Source: Phenylobacterium sp. NIBR 498073
Lineage (GTDB): Bacteria > Pseudomonadota > Alphaproteobacteria > Caulobacterales > Caulobacteraceae
Length of the DNA stretch: 64,000 nucleotides
Assembly (NCBI RefSeq): GCF_027286305.1
Contig: NZ_CP114599.1
Location: 2,046,001 to 2,110,000 of the forward strand
Direction: 5' to 3'
Part shown: piece by piece, positions 32,692 through 40,685 of the stretch
Numbering within the stretch: position 1 is the first letter of the stretch
Layout: each line of letters begins with the position of its first letter
The notes under the pieces: generated by a model
Databases searched by the model: none
The model's input: the letters and a program-made list of their open reading frames with translations, nothing else
Told to the model about the DNA's origin: nothing
Position numbers and translations under genes: made by a program

Positions 32692-33710
32692 CCCGTGCGG
32701 CGATCCTCGGCTGTTCGGGCCTGAGCCTCTCGCGGGAGGAGGAAGCCTTCTTCCGCGACGTTCAGCCGTGGGGGTTCATCCTCTTCGCCCGCAATGTCGA
32801 GGCTCCGGACCAGGTGCGCCGGCTGGTCGATCAGCTGCGCGTCGCCGTCGACCGCCCCGACGCGCCGGTGCTGATCGACCAGGAAGGCGGCCGGGTCCAG
32901 CGCCTGGGACCGCCGCACTGGCGGCGCTACCCGCCCGGCCGCGCCTATGGCGAGCTGGCCTCCAACGACCCGCTGCTGCGGCGGGAGATCACCCGCCTGG
33001 GCGCGCGCCTGCTGGCTCATGACCTCGCCGCGCTGGGCATCAATGTCGACTGCGTGCCGGTGCTCGACGTGCCGGTGGCCGGCGCGCACGACGTCATCGG
33101 CGACCGCGCCTACGCCAAGACCCCGGACGGGGTGGCGCTGCTCGGCCGCGCCGCGTGCGAGGGGCTGATCGCCGGCGGGGTGCTGCCGGTCATCAAGCAC
33201 ATCCCCGGCCACGGCCGGGCCATGGCCGACAGCCACCACGACCTGCCGGTGGTCGATACCGCCTATGACGAGCTCGACGCCTGGGACTTCGCGCCGTTCA
33301 AGATGCTGTCGGATATGCCGATGGCGATGACCGCCCACGTCGTCTACTCGGCCGTCGACGCCAAGCGGCCGGCGACGACCTCGAAGAAGGCGATGCGCCA
33401 GGTGATCCGCGGGGCGATCGGCTTCGACGGCCTGGTGATGAGCGACGACCTGTCGATGAAGGCGCTCGGCGGCGAGTTCGCCGACCGGGCCCGCGACTCG
33501 CTGGCCGCCGGTTGCGACGTGGTCCTGCACTGCAATGGCGACATGGCCGAGATGAAAGCCGTGCTGGCCGGGACCAAGGCGCTGTCGGGCCAGGCTCTGC
33601 GCCGGGCCAAGGCCGCGCTTGGCCGGTTGGCCAAGGTTCCCGAGCCCTTCGACCTCGACGAGGCCCGGGCCCGGTTCGACGCCGCCTTTGACGGCAGGTG
33701 GGCCGCTTGA
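32688..33710 (+). CDS. nagZ: Beta-N-acetylhexosaminidase NagZ
   Basis: 340-aa glycoside hydrolase family 3 enzyme removing GlcNAc from anhydro-muropeptides in peptidoglycan recycling. Motifs: GFILFARNVE, LIDQEGGRVQRL, the NagZ catalytic loop KHIPGHGRAMADSHHDLP (His/Asp dyad), MTAHVVY, and FDGLVMSDDLSMKAL with the nucleophile Asp. GTG 32688 overlaps the preceding stop (GTGA) and gives MTRAAILGCSGLSL; the longer upstream frame is not coding. Cytoplasmic, no signal peptide. Position between SPOR and scpA is conserved in related bacteria. Confidence 0.95.
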   Translation: MTRAAILGCSGLSLSREEEAFFRDVQPWGFILFARNVEAPDQVRRLVDQLRVAVDRPDAPVLIDQEGGRVQRLGPPHWRRYPPGRAYGELASNDPLLRREITRLGARLLAHDLAALGINVDCVPVLDVPVAGAHDVIGDRAYAKTPDGVALLGRAACEGLIAGGVLPVIKHIPGHGRAMADSHHDLPVVDTAYDELDAWDFAPFKMLSDMPMAMTAHVVYSAVDAKRPATTSKKAMRQVIRGAIGFDGLVMSDDLSMKALGGEFADRARDSLAAGCDVVLHCNGDMAEMKAVLAGTKALSGQALRRAKAALGRLAKVPEPFDLDEARARFDAAFDGRWAA

Positions 33711-34510
33711 GCGGCTTCCAGCCCACGCTCGACTTCGAAGCGGCCAATACGGCGGCCGAAGACGGCGATGCGCTGGTCATCGACATCGACGGCTACGAAG
33801 GCCCGCTGCATGTCCTGCTGGCCCTGGCCCGGAACCAGAAGGTCGACCTGCTGCAGCTGTCGATCACCAAGCTGGCCGACCAGTACCTGTCTTTCGTCCA
33901 GCAGGCTCGGCGCGTGCGCTTCTCGCTGGCGGCGGACTACCTGGTCATGGCCGCCTGGCTGACCTACTTGAAGTCGCGGCTGCTGCTGCCCAAGCCCGAG
34001 CGCCCCAAGGCCGAGGAGCTTCCGGCCGAGGAGATGGCCGCCCAGCTCGCCTTCCGCCTGGCCAAGCTCGACGCCATGCGCAAGGCCGCTGACGCTCTGC
34101 GCGACGGGCCCCAGCTCGGCCGCGAGGTGTTCGTCCGCGGCGACCCCGAAGCGATCAAGGTCATTCCTTCGACCCGTCTCGAAGGCGACCTCTATGGCCT
34201 GATGAGCGCCTACATCGAACAGCGCCGCAAGGAGCAGGGCCGCCACTACACCCCGCGCGTGCAGCAGGCCTATCCGCTGGAGGACGCCCGCGATCGGCTG
34301 CGCCACATGCTGCCTGACCTGGGGCGCTGGACCCCGCTGACCGGGGTCGCGCCGCTGCGGCCGGCCGGCGAGGGACCGAGCCAGGCCTCCTATGTCGCCT
34401 CGACCCTGTCGGCCAGCCTGGAGCTGGTGAAGGAGGGGGCGCTTGAGACCCGCCAGCTTGAGGCCTTTGCAGACATCTATCTACGGGCCCGCAAGGAGTT
34501 GCGGCCATGA
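33707..34510 (+). CDS. scpA: Segregation and condensation protein ScpA
   Basis: 267-aa kleisin that bridges SMC heads in the bacterial condensin. The N-terminal SMC-binding part IDIDGYEGPLHVLLALARNQKVDLLQLSI and ADQYLSFVQ are diagnostic, followed by AADYLVMAAWLTYLKSRLLLP and a C-terminal winged helix. TTG 33707 overlaps the nagZ stop (TTGA) and has AGGTGG 7 bp upstream; GTG 33698 is the alternative, adding three residues. Coupled by overlap to scpB. No smc gene is in this window. Confidence 0.95.
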   Translation: MSGFQPTLDFEAANTAAEDGDALVIDIDGYEGPLHVLLALARNQKVDLLQLSITKLADQYLSFVQQARRVRFSLAADYLVMAAWLTYLKSRLLLPKPERPKAEELPAEEMAAQLAFRLAKLDAMRKAADALRDGPQLGREVFVRGDPEAIKVIPSTRLEGDLYGLMSAYIEQRRKEQGRHYTPRVQQAYPLEDARDRLRHMLPDLGRWTPLTGVAPLRPAGEGPSQASYVASTLSASLELVKEGALETRQLEAFADIYLRARKELRP

Positions 34511-35151
34511 GCGACACCGAACGCCAGATCGAAGCGCTGCTGTTCGCCGCCGCCGGGCCGCTCAGCCTGGATGACCTCGCCAAGCGGCTGCCGGCCAATG
34601 CGGATGTGCCGGCGGCGATCACGGCGCTGCAGACGACCTACGAGGGCAGGGGAGTGGAGCTGGCCTGCATCGCCGGCCGTTGGCGCTTCCAGACCGCCCA
34701 GGACCTGGCCTTCCTGATGACCGAGGAGCGCGAGGAGCCGCGCCGGCTGTCGAAGGCCGCGCAGGAAACCCTTGCCATCATCGCCTACCACCAGCCCGTC
34801 ACCCGCGCCGAGATCGAGTCAGTGCGCGGCGTCCAGGCCAGCAAAGGGACCCTCGACGTGCTGCTGGAGTTGGGACTGGTGCGGATGCGCGGCCGTCGCC
34901 GCACGCCGGGCCGGCCGGTGACCTACGGCACCACCGACGCCTTTCTCGAGCACTATGGCCTGGCGCACCTCAGCGACCTGCCCGGGGTAGCCGAGATGAA
35001 GGCGGCGGGGCTGCTCAGCCTCGACCTGCCGCCCGACTTCAACGTTCCCAATCCCGCCGGCCTCGGAATGCCGGAAGAAGACCCGCTGGGAGACGACGAG
35101 GCGCCCGAATTCCACACCGATTTCCTGGGCGAGGACGATCCAGCGCACTAG
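34507..35151 (+). CDS. scpB: Segregation and condensation protein ScpB
   Basis: 214-aa winged-helix kleisin-interacting (KITE) protein, partner of ScpA. Family signature: [26 protein letters not shown] at the start, [27 protein letters not shown] and [25 protein letters not shown] in the centre. An acidic tail of ~50 residues ([16 protein letters not shown]) is longer than in many species. ATG 34507 overlaps the scpA stop (ATGA), as usual for this pair. Confidence 0.95.
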   Translation: MSDTERQIEALLFAAAGPLSLDDLAKRLPANADVPAAITALQTTYEGRGVELACIAGRWRFQTAQDLAFLMTEEREEPRRLSKAAQETLAIIAYHQPVTRAEIESVRGVQASKGTLDVLLELGLVRMRGRRRTPGRPVTYGTTDAFLEHYGLAHLSDLPGVAEMKAAGLLSLDLPPDFNVPNPAGLGMPEEDPLGDDEAPEFHTDFLGEDDPAH

Positions 35152-35249
35152 GACGCGTGGCGTCTTGCAGCGTGACCGACTATATTCCGTTCTCAATAGT
35201 GGCGGGCGCGCGGCCGAGGGCGGCCGCCGACGTTAAGGAGTTTGGCCTG

Positions 35250-35456
35250 ATGGGCTCATTTTCGATTTGGCACTGGCTGATCGTTCTGGTCGTCGTGGCG
35301 CTGCTGTTCGGCGGCCGCGGCAAGCTTTCGGGCATCATGGGCGACGCCGCCAAGGGCATCCGCGCCTTCCGTGACGGCCTGAAGGACGAGCCGACCTCCG
35401 CGGAAAGCAAACCGCTGCCGAACACCGAGCGGGAAAAGGACGAAGCGCGCGGCTAG
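35250..35456 (+). CDS. tatA: Twin-arginine translocase subunit TatA
   Basis: 68-aa protein that oligomerises to form the Tat pore. N-terminal helix [29 protein letters not shown], the conserved Phe-Gly after the helix (FGGRGKL), an amphipathic helix ([13 protein letters not shown]) and a charged tail are all visible. ATG 35250 has AAGGAG at 35235-35240. A hairpin (CCGCGCCG/CGGCGCGG, 35483-35506) sits between tatA and tatB and could tune their ratio, since TatA is normally made in excess. Confidence 0.95.
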   Translation: MGSFSIWHWLIVLVVVALLFGGRGKLSGIMGDAAKGIRAFRDGLKDEPTSAESKPLPNTEREKDEARG

Positions 35457-35532
35457 CCGCGCCCGTCTCATCGAAGATTCGTCCGCGCCGGTTCCGATCG
35501 GCGCGGGCTCTTACGTCTAGGCTGCCTTACGA

Positions 35533-36039
35533 ATGCTTCCCGAAATCGGCGGGCTTGAACTCCTGGTGATCGCGGCGGTCGCTCTGATCGTCGTAGGCCC
35601 TAAGGACCTGCCCGTGATGCTGCGCAAGCTTGGCCAGTTCACGGCCAAGATCCGCGGCATGGCCAACGAGTTCCGCGCCAGTTTCGACGAGATGGCGCGC
35701 CAGTCCGAGCTGGACGAGCTGCGCAAGGAAGTCGAGGCGATGCGCCGCGGCCAGCTGGCCGACACGGCCGCGGCCGACGCCTCCAAGGCTCAGGTCGACC
35801 AGGTCTTTAAGGAGATCGGCGACAGCCTGCAGGGCTCGGACGTGCGGTTCCCGCCCTCGGCGAGCCAGAGTTACGAGCCGCCGGCTCCGGAGCCGGCGGC
35901 GCCTGAGCCCGCGCCCATCGTCGAGGAAGCCAAGCCGCGCGCCCGCCGGACGGCGAAGCCGAAGGCGGAGACCGACGCCAAGCCGAAGGCCGCGAAACCG
36001 AAGGCCGCCGCCAAATCCAAGGCCGGAGCCAAGGCGTGA
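35533..36039 (+). CDS. tatB: Twin-arginine translocase subunit TatB
   Basis: 168-aa component of the Tat substrate receptor. N-terminal transmembrane helix IGGLELLVIAAVALIVVGPKDLP contains the TatB-typical Glu (GLEL) and GPKDLP. The amphipathic helix (LRKLGQFTAKIRGMANEFRASF) and coiled region follow; the C-terminal ~45 residues are a Lys/Ala/Pro-rich repeat tail (KPKAAKPKAAAKSKAGAKA). ATG 35533. The stop overlaps the tatC start. Confidence 0.94.
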   Translation: MLPEIGGLELLVIAAVALIVVGPKDLPVMLRKLGQFTAKIRGMANEFRASFDEMARQSELDELRKEVEAMRRGQLADTAAADASKAQVDQVFKEIGDSLQGSDVRFPPSASQSYEPPAPEPAAPEPAPIVEEAKPRARRTAKPKAETDAKPKAAKPKAAAKSKAGAKA

Positions 36040-36977
36040 GCAGCCCCTATGACCATGACGAGGCCGAGATAGAGGCCTCGCGTGCGCCGCTGTTGGACCA
36101 TCTGGTCGAGCTGCGTTCGCGCCTGATCGTCTGCGTGCTGGCGATGGCGATCGGGTTCGCCATCTGCTTCGGCTTCTCCAAGCAGATCTACATGTTCCTG
36201 CTGCATCCGTTCGCGATCGCCGCCCAGCTGCTGGCGGCCGAGCAGGCGGCGCACGCCCAGCAGGCAGGCGGCTTCGACATCCTGAAGTTCCTGTCCGGGA
36301 CCAAGGACCTGTTCCTGGCCCTGATCGGCGCGCGCGAGGTGCCCGATGCGGCCGGCGCCGAGAAGCTGAAGCTGGTCTTCACCGCCCCGCTCGAATTCTT
36401 CTTCACCAAGCTGAAGCTGGCCGGCTTCGGCGCGGTGGTGCTGACCTTCCCGGTGCTCGCCTGGCAGATCTACGGCTTCGTTGCGCCGGGCCTCTACAAG
36501 CGCGAGCGCAAGGCGTTCCTGCCGTTCCTGGTGGCTTCGCCGAGCCTGTTCCTGATGGGCGCGGCGCTGGTCTACTACGTGATCCTGCCGTTCGTGCTGT
36601 GGTTCTCTCTGTCCCAGCAGATCGTCGGCGACGCCGGGGTGACGGTCGAGCTGTTGCCCAAGGTCTCGGACTATCTGAGCCTGGTGACCACCCTGCTGCT
36701 GGCCTTCGGTCTCTGCTTCCAGCTGCCGGTGGTGCTGACCCTGCTCGGCATGGCCGGTCTGATCTCGTCCAAGGCGCTGTCGAGCGGCCGCCGCTACGCC
36801 ATCGTTGGCGTCTTCGTGGTCGCCGCCGTGGTCACTCCGCCAGATCCGATCAGCCAGACCATGCTCGCCGTGCCGATCATCCTGCTCTACGAGATCTCGA
36901 TCTGGTGCGTGAAGCTGATCGAGATCCGCCGCAAGCGCGAAGAGGACGAGGCCGGCACGGACGTGGCGGTGGTCTAG
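36036..36977 (+). CDS. tatC: Twin-arginine translocase subunit TatC
   Basis: 313-aa inner-membrane receptor with six helices. Characteristic: LLDHLVELRSRLIVCVLAMAIGFA at the N-terminus (SxLxELRxRL motif), PLEFFFTKLKLAGFGAVVLTFPVLAWQIYGFVAPGLYKRERK (shortened), and VVTPPDPISQTMLAVPIILLYE. An extra periplasmic or cytoplasmic insertion (about residues 65-110, rich in Ala and Gln) lengthens loop 1 compared with E. coli (258 aa), as in other alphaproteobacteria. GTG 36036 overlaps tatB stop. Convergent with the next gene by 4 bp. Confidence 0.95.
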   Translation: MSSPYDHDEAEIEASRAPLLDHLVELRSRLIVCVLAMAIGFAICFGFSKQIYMFLLHPFAIAAQLLAAEQAAHAQQAGGFDILKFLSGTKDLFLALIGAREVPDAAGAEKLKLVFTAPLEFFFTKLKLAGFGAVVLTFPVLAWQIYGFVAPGLYKRERKAFLPFLVASPSLFLMGAALVYYVILPFVLWFSLSQQIVGDAGVTVELLPKVSDYLSLVTTLLLAFGLCFQLPVVLTLLGMAGLISSKALSSGRRYAIVGVFVVAAVVTPPDPISQTMLAVPIILLYEISIWCVKLIEIRRKREEDEAGTDVAVV

Positions 36978-37663
36978 GGCGCTGTCGGATTGGCCGCGAT
37001 CCAGCCGCTGAGGCCTGTCCTGGCGCGGTTCAGCACCGCGGCGATGTCCGCAGGTTTGTCGCCGTCATTGTAGACGTTGTAGCTCAGGACGTGCCCCTTG
37101 ATCGACGTGATCGCGACCGCCACGACGGACGTGTGGGCCTGCTCGCCCACCTGCATCTTCAGCACGCCGGCGAGATAGTATCCGGATGGGTCGCGATCGA
37201 CCGGCTGGATGTTGCTTTTGATTTCCCCCTCCAGCCCCAGCACCTCGTTGAGGCTCTTGTTGGCGCTGGCGTCGATCGTGTCCCCGTCAAGGACGGCCGC
37301 CAGCTCTGATGGGGGAATCGCGCCCATCATCTCAAGCAGTTCCGGGCGTTCGACCCTCACGCGCAGGCTGGTCCTGGGCGCCTTGATCAGGATGTAGTTG
37401 GCGGAACTCTCGCCTCGATCCATCGCTGCGCAGTCGTACAGGGTCATGAAGGTGAGGTTCTGTTCGTCGCCCGCAGCCAGCATCTGCGCCAAGGCGACGT
37501 ACCGATCGCGGACTTCGCACAGACCGTCTGGGATCGGCGTGCGGATGTCGTCGCCCATGACGTTGAAGGTCACGAACCGCTCGCTCGGCGCTGCGGCCGC
37601 GGCCGCGCTCGTCAGCATCGCGCCCACGGCGGCCAACGCCGCCGTCCTGATCCGCCAGTTCAT
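36974..37663 (-). CDS. Exported hypothetical protein (229 aa)
   Basis: Unrecognised 229-aa protein with a signal peptide (TAALAAVGAMLTSAAAAAAP, cleavage near residue 22). The mature part is mixed alpha/beta: RFVTFNVMGDDIRTPIPDGLC, a few Cys (DGLCEV and LYDCAAM, possibly a disulfide), and a closing SVVAVAITSIKGHVLSYNVYN. Start ATG 37663 is preceded by GGAG at 7 bp; an in-frame ATG lies 12 bp further upstream. The stop overlaps that of tatC. Probably periplasmic; function unknown. Confidence 0.72.
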   Translation of the reverse strand: MNWRIRTAALAAVGAMLTSAAAAAAPSERFVTFNVMGDDIRTPIPDGLCEVRDRYVALAQMLAAGDEQNLTFMTLYDCAAMDRGESSANYILIKAPRTSLRVRVERPELLEMMGAIPPSELAAVLDGDTIDASANKSLNEVLGLEGEIKSNIQPVDRDPSGYYLAGVLKMQVGEQAHTSVVAVAITSIKGHVLSYNVYNDGDKPADIAAVLNRARTGLSGWIAANPTAP

Positions 37664-37810
37664 CGATCGCTCCATGCCAGACACAACCATTGTCAGGCGG
37701 TCGAGCTTAGCAATGACGGGGAAAGGTCGTCGAGACGCCCGGCGCTTGCCCTTGGCGCCCCTATCAACGCGCTCTAGAGAAGTCCGCTCACTCCCACCTG
37801 CGGCGGACCC

Positions 37811-39139
37811 ATGCACGATATTCGAGCCATTCGCGAAACCCCGGAGCTTTACGAGAAAGCGTGGGCTGCGAAGGGCCGTTCCGGCGCCGCCGCCCAGGCG
37901 ATCGAACTGGACGCCAGGCTGCGCGCCGCCAAGCTGGCCCTTGAGACCGCCCAGAGCCGCCGCAACGAAGCCTCCAAGCTGATCGGCCAGGCCAAGGCGA
38001 AGAAGGACGAAGCCGAGGCCCAGCGCCTGATGGCCGAGGTCGAGCAGGTCAAGGGCGTGCTGGCCGAGCAGGCCGAGGTCGAGCGCGCGGTCTCCGCCGA
38101 GCTTCAGAACCTCTTGGCCTCGCTGCCGAATTTGCCGATGCCGGAGGTCCCGGAGGGGGCGGACGAGCACGACAATGTCGAGGTCCGTCGCTGGGGCGAG
38201 CCGAACACCATCGCCGCTCCGAAGGATCACGTCGATCTGGGCGAAGGCCTGGACCTCATGGACTTCGAGGCGGCCGCTCGCATGAGCGGCGCGCGCTTCA
38301 CGGTGCTGCGCGGGCAGCTCGCCCGGCTGGAGCGGGCCATCGGCCAGTTCATGCTCGACATGCAGACGCTGGAGCACGGCTACACCGAGGTCTCGCCGCC
38401 GCTGATGGTTCGCACCAAGGCGATGTTCGGGACCGGCCAGCTGCCCAAGTTCGCCGACGACCAATTCGTGGCCTTCCCGGGCGCCCAGGCGGCCCAGACG
38501 CTGGACCTCGACCGGCTGGACGAAACCGACGCCCGCTGGCTGATCCCGACGGCAGAGGTCTCGCTGACCAATCTGGTGCGCGAGCAGATCGTCGCCGAGG
38601 AGGAGTTGCCGCTTCGCTTCACGGCCCTGACGCCCAGCTTCCGCGCCGAGGCCGGCGCCTCCGGCCGCGACACCCGCGGCATGATCCGCCAGCACCAGTT
38701 CTACAAGGTCGAGCTGGTCTCGATCACCGCCCCGGACAAGTCCGAGGAGGAGCACGAGCGAATGGTCGGCTGCGCCGAGGCGGTGCTGAAGGCGCTGGAA
38801 CTGCCGTTCCGCACCATGCTGCTCTGCACCGGCGACATGGGCTTCGGCGCGCGTAAGACCTACGACCTCGAGGTCTGGCTCCCCTCCGAGGGGCGCTATC
38901 GCGAAATCAGCTCCTGCTCGAACTGCGGCGACTTCCAGGCCCGGCGGATGGACGCGCGGACCAAGAAGGCCGGCGAGAAGGGCGCTCGCTTCGTCCACAG
39001 CCTGAACGGCTCGGGGCTGGCCGTCGGTCGCACGCTTGTCGCGGTGATGGAGAACTATCAGGACGAGAAGGGCCGCATTGCGATTCCGCAGGCGCTGCAC
39101 CGCTATCTTCCGGGCCTGACGCATATCGGTGGCGAATGA
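37811..39139 (+). CDS. serS: Seryl-tRNA synthetase
   Basis: 442-aa class II synthetase charging tRNA-Ser (and tRNA-Sec if present). N-terminal coiled-coil arm ([19 protein letters not shown], then [20 protein letters not shown]), motif 1 in [19 protein letters not shown], motif 2 [25 protein letters not shown], and motif 3 [18 protein letters not shown] are all present. Full length. The stop overlaps the surE ATG by 4 nt, tying serS to the surE-pcm unit. Confidence 0.97.
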   Translation: MHDIRAIRETPELYEKAWAAKGRSGAAAQAIELDARLRAAKLALETAQSRRNEASKLIGQAKAKKDEAEAQRLMAEVEQVKGVLAEQAEVERAVSAELQNLLASLPNLPMPEVPEGADEHDNVEVRRWGEPNTIAAPKDHVDLGEGLDLMDFEAAARMSGARFTVLRGQLARLERAIGQFMLDMQTLEHGYTEVSPPLMVRTKAMFGTGQLPKFADDQFVAFPGAQAAQTLDLDRLDETDARWLIPTAEVSLTNLVREQIVAEEELPLRFTALTPSFRAEAGASGRDTRGMIRQHQFYKVELVSITAPDKSEEEHERMVGCAEAVLKALELPFRTMLLCTGDMGFGARKTYDLEVWLPSEGRYREISSCSNCGDFQARRMDARTKKAGEKGARFVHSLNGSGLAVGRTLVAVMENYQDEKGRIAIPQALHRYLPGLTHIGGE

Positions 39140-39915
39140 GAATCCTCCTGACCAACGACGACGGCATCCATGCTGAAGGCCTCGTCGCTCTGGAGAACAT
39201 CGCCCGGGCCCTGACCGACGACGTCTGGATCTGCGCGCCCGAGTACGAACAGTCGGGCGCCAGCCGCGCCCTGACCCTGGCCGATCCGGTGCGGGTGCGG
39301 AAGCTGGACGACCGCCGCTTCGCCACCACCGGCACGCCGACCGACTGCGTGATGCTGGCGGTCACTGAGCTGATGGGCGGCCTGACGCCCGACCTGGTGC
39401 TGTCGGGCGTCAACCGCGGCGCCAACCTGGCCGAGGACGTGACGCTGTCGGGCACCGTCGCCGGCGCCATCGAGGGCATGGCCATGGGCATCCCGTCGAT
39501 CGCCCTGTCGCAGACCGGCTGGCCGCTGGTCGACGGCCAGGACATGTTCGCCCCGGCCGAGCGTTTCGGCCCCGGCATCGTCAAGCGGCTGGTCGAGATC
39601 GGCTGGCCCAAGGACGTAGTGATGAACGTCAACTTCCCCTCGCGGGCGCCCGACGACATCACCGAGGTCGAGGTCACCCGCCAGACCTTCCGCGACGTGG
39701 CCGTGCGTCACGCCGAGAAGCGCACCGACCTGCGCAACCGCGACTACTACTGGATGGGCTTCCGCCACGAAATGTCGCAGCCGGCTGACGGCACCGACCT
39801 TCGGGCCATCTACGACGGTAAGATTTCCGTCACCCCCTTGCATATCGACCTGACTCACGCCGAAACCGTCTTTCGCCTGAAGGGCGTGCTCGGGGGCGCG
39901 CCGCCGAAGGCTTGA
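39136..39915 (+). CDS. surE: 5'/3'-nucleotidase SurE
   Basis: 259-aa metal-dependent nucleotidase implicated in stationary-phase survival. Motifs: [15 protein letters not shown] at residue 1 (metal-binding Asp pair), [26 protein letters not shown], and [24 protein letters not shown]. The C-terminal swap domain is complete. ATG 39136 overlaps serS stop. It precedes pcm by 8 bp, a widely conserved surE-pcm pairing in proteobacteria that combines nucleotide and protein damage control. Confidence 0.96.
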   Translation: MRILLTNDDGIHAEGLVALENIARALTDDVWICAPEYEQSGASRALTLADPVRVRKLDDRRFATTGTPTDCVMLAVTELMGGLTPDLVLSGVNRGANLAEDVTLSGTVAGAIEGMAMGIPSIALSQTGWPLVDGQDMFAPAERFGPGIVKRLVEIGWPKDVVMNVNFPSRAPDDITEVEVTRQTFRDVAVRHAEKRTDLRNRDYYWMGFRHEMSQPADGTDLRAIYDGKISVTPLHIDLTHAETVFRLKGVLGGAPPKA

Positions 39916-39922
39916 GGCGGAT

Positions 39923-40591
39923 ATGGGCAAGCAAGACGACAACGGCGAAGAGGGGCGGGACGTCCAACTCGCACGACTGGTGCTGTCGCTGCGCGCCCAG
40001 GGCGTCAGCGACCCGGCCGTGCTGGCGGCGCTCGAATCGACCCCGCGCGAGCTGTTCACCCCGGACCTTTTCAAGGAAAGGGCTTTCGAGGATTCGGCCC
40101 TGCCGATCGCCTGCGGCCAGACGATCAGCCAACCGTTCATCGTCGGCCTGATGAGCCAGGCGCTTCAGGTCGAGCCACGTTCGCGGGTGCTCGAGATCGG
40201 CACCGGCTCGGGCTACCAGACCACCATCCTCTCCAAGATTTCGCGGCTGGTCTACACGGTCGAGCGCTACCGCACCCTGCTGGGCGAGGCCGAGGCTCGA
40301 TTTAAGCAACTGGGCCTGACCAACATCGTCACCCGTTTCGGCGACGGCGGGCGGGGCTGGCCCGAGCAGGCGCCTTTTGACCGCATTTTGGTCACAGCGG
40401 CGGCGCCGGATGAGCCCAAGGCCCTGCTTTCGCAACTGAAGCCCTCCGGCATTCTGGTCGCGCCTGTGGGCAGGGGGCCGGTGCAAAAGCTGATCCGTTA
40501 TCTCGGCGACGGGGCGGGCGGCTTCCGGGCCGAACACATGACCGACGTCCGCTTCGTTCCTCTGCTCGACGGCGTCGCCAAGGAGCCGTGA
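39923..40591 (+). CDS. pcm: Protein-L-isoaspartate O-methyltransferase
   Basis: 222-aa SAM-dependent methyltransferase repairing isoaspartyl residues in aged proteins. The substrate region ALPIACGQTISQPFIVGLMSQALQ and the SAM site VLEIGTGSGYQTTILSKI followed by VYTVER are diagnostic, and DRILVTAAAPDEPKALL and PVGRGPVQKL close the fold. ATG 39923 gives a short charged extension; the fold begins near residue 15. Directly downstream of surE. Confidence 0.95.
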   Translation: MGKQDDNGEEGRDVQLARLVLSLRAQGVSDPAVLAALESTPRELFTPDLFKERAFEDSALPIACGQTISQPFIVGLMSQALQVEPRSRVLEIGTGSGYQTTILSKISRLVYTVERYRTLLGEAEARFKQLGLTNIVTRFGDGGRGWPEQAPFDRILVTAAAPDEPKALLSQLKPSGILVAPVGRGPVQKLIRYLGDGAGGFRAEHMTDVRFVPLLDGVAKEP

Positions 40592-40624
40592 GGTACGACT
40601 AATTGGGTGGCCTGGGCGTCGGCC

Positions 40625-40660
40625 GTAACCCATCATTAACCCTGACGCCTCGACTGATTC
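40625..40660 (+). promoter_or_regulatory. Near-consensus CtrA box and CcrM site upstream of dipM
   Basis: GTAA-CCCATCA-TTAA at 40625-40639 differs from the CtrA consensus TTAA-N7-TTAA by one base, and a GANTC methylation site (GATTC) is at 40656-40660. Both precede dipM by 25-60 bp. This fits cell-cycle control of a division gene in Caulobacteraceae; regulation is inferred from sequence only. Confidence 0.5.
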
Positions 40661-40685
40661 CGATCCAATGTTCTCCGGAGCGGCG

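Noticed and set aside
35483..35506. Hairpin between tatA and tatB as an intrinsic terminator
   Set aside because: No T-run follows, and tatB/tatC need read-through; at most it is a processing or attenuation element.
37664..39124. Long minus-strand extension of the exported protein, antisense to serS
   Set aside because: It covers serS completely; the signal peptide and the GGAG site place the true start at 37663.
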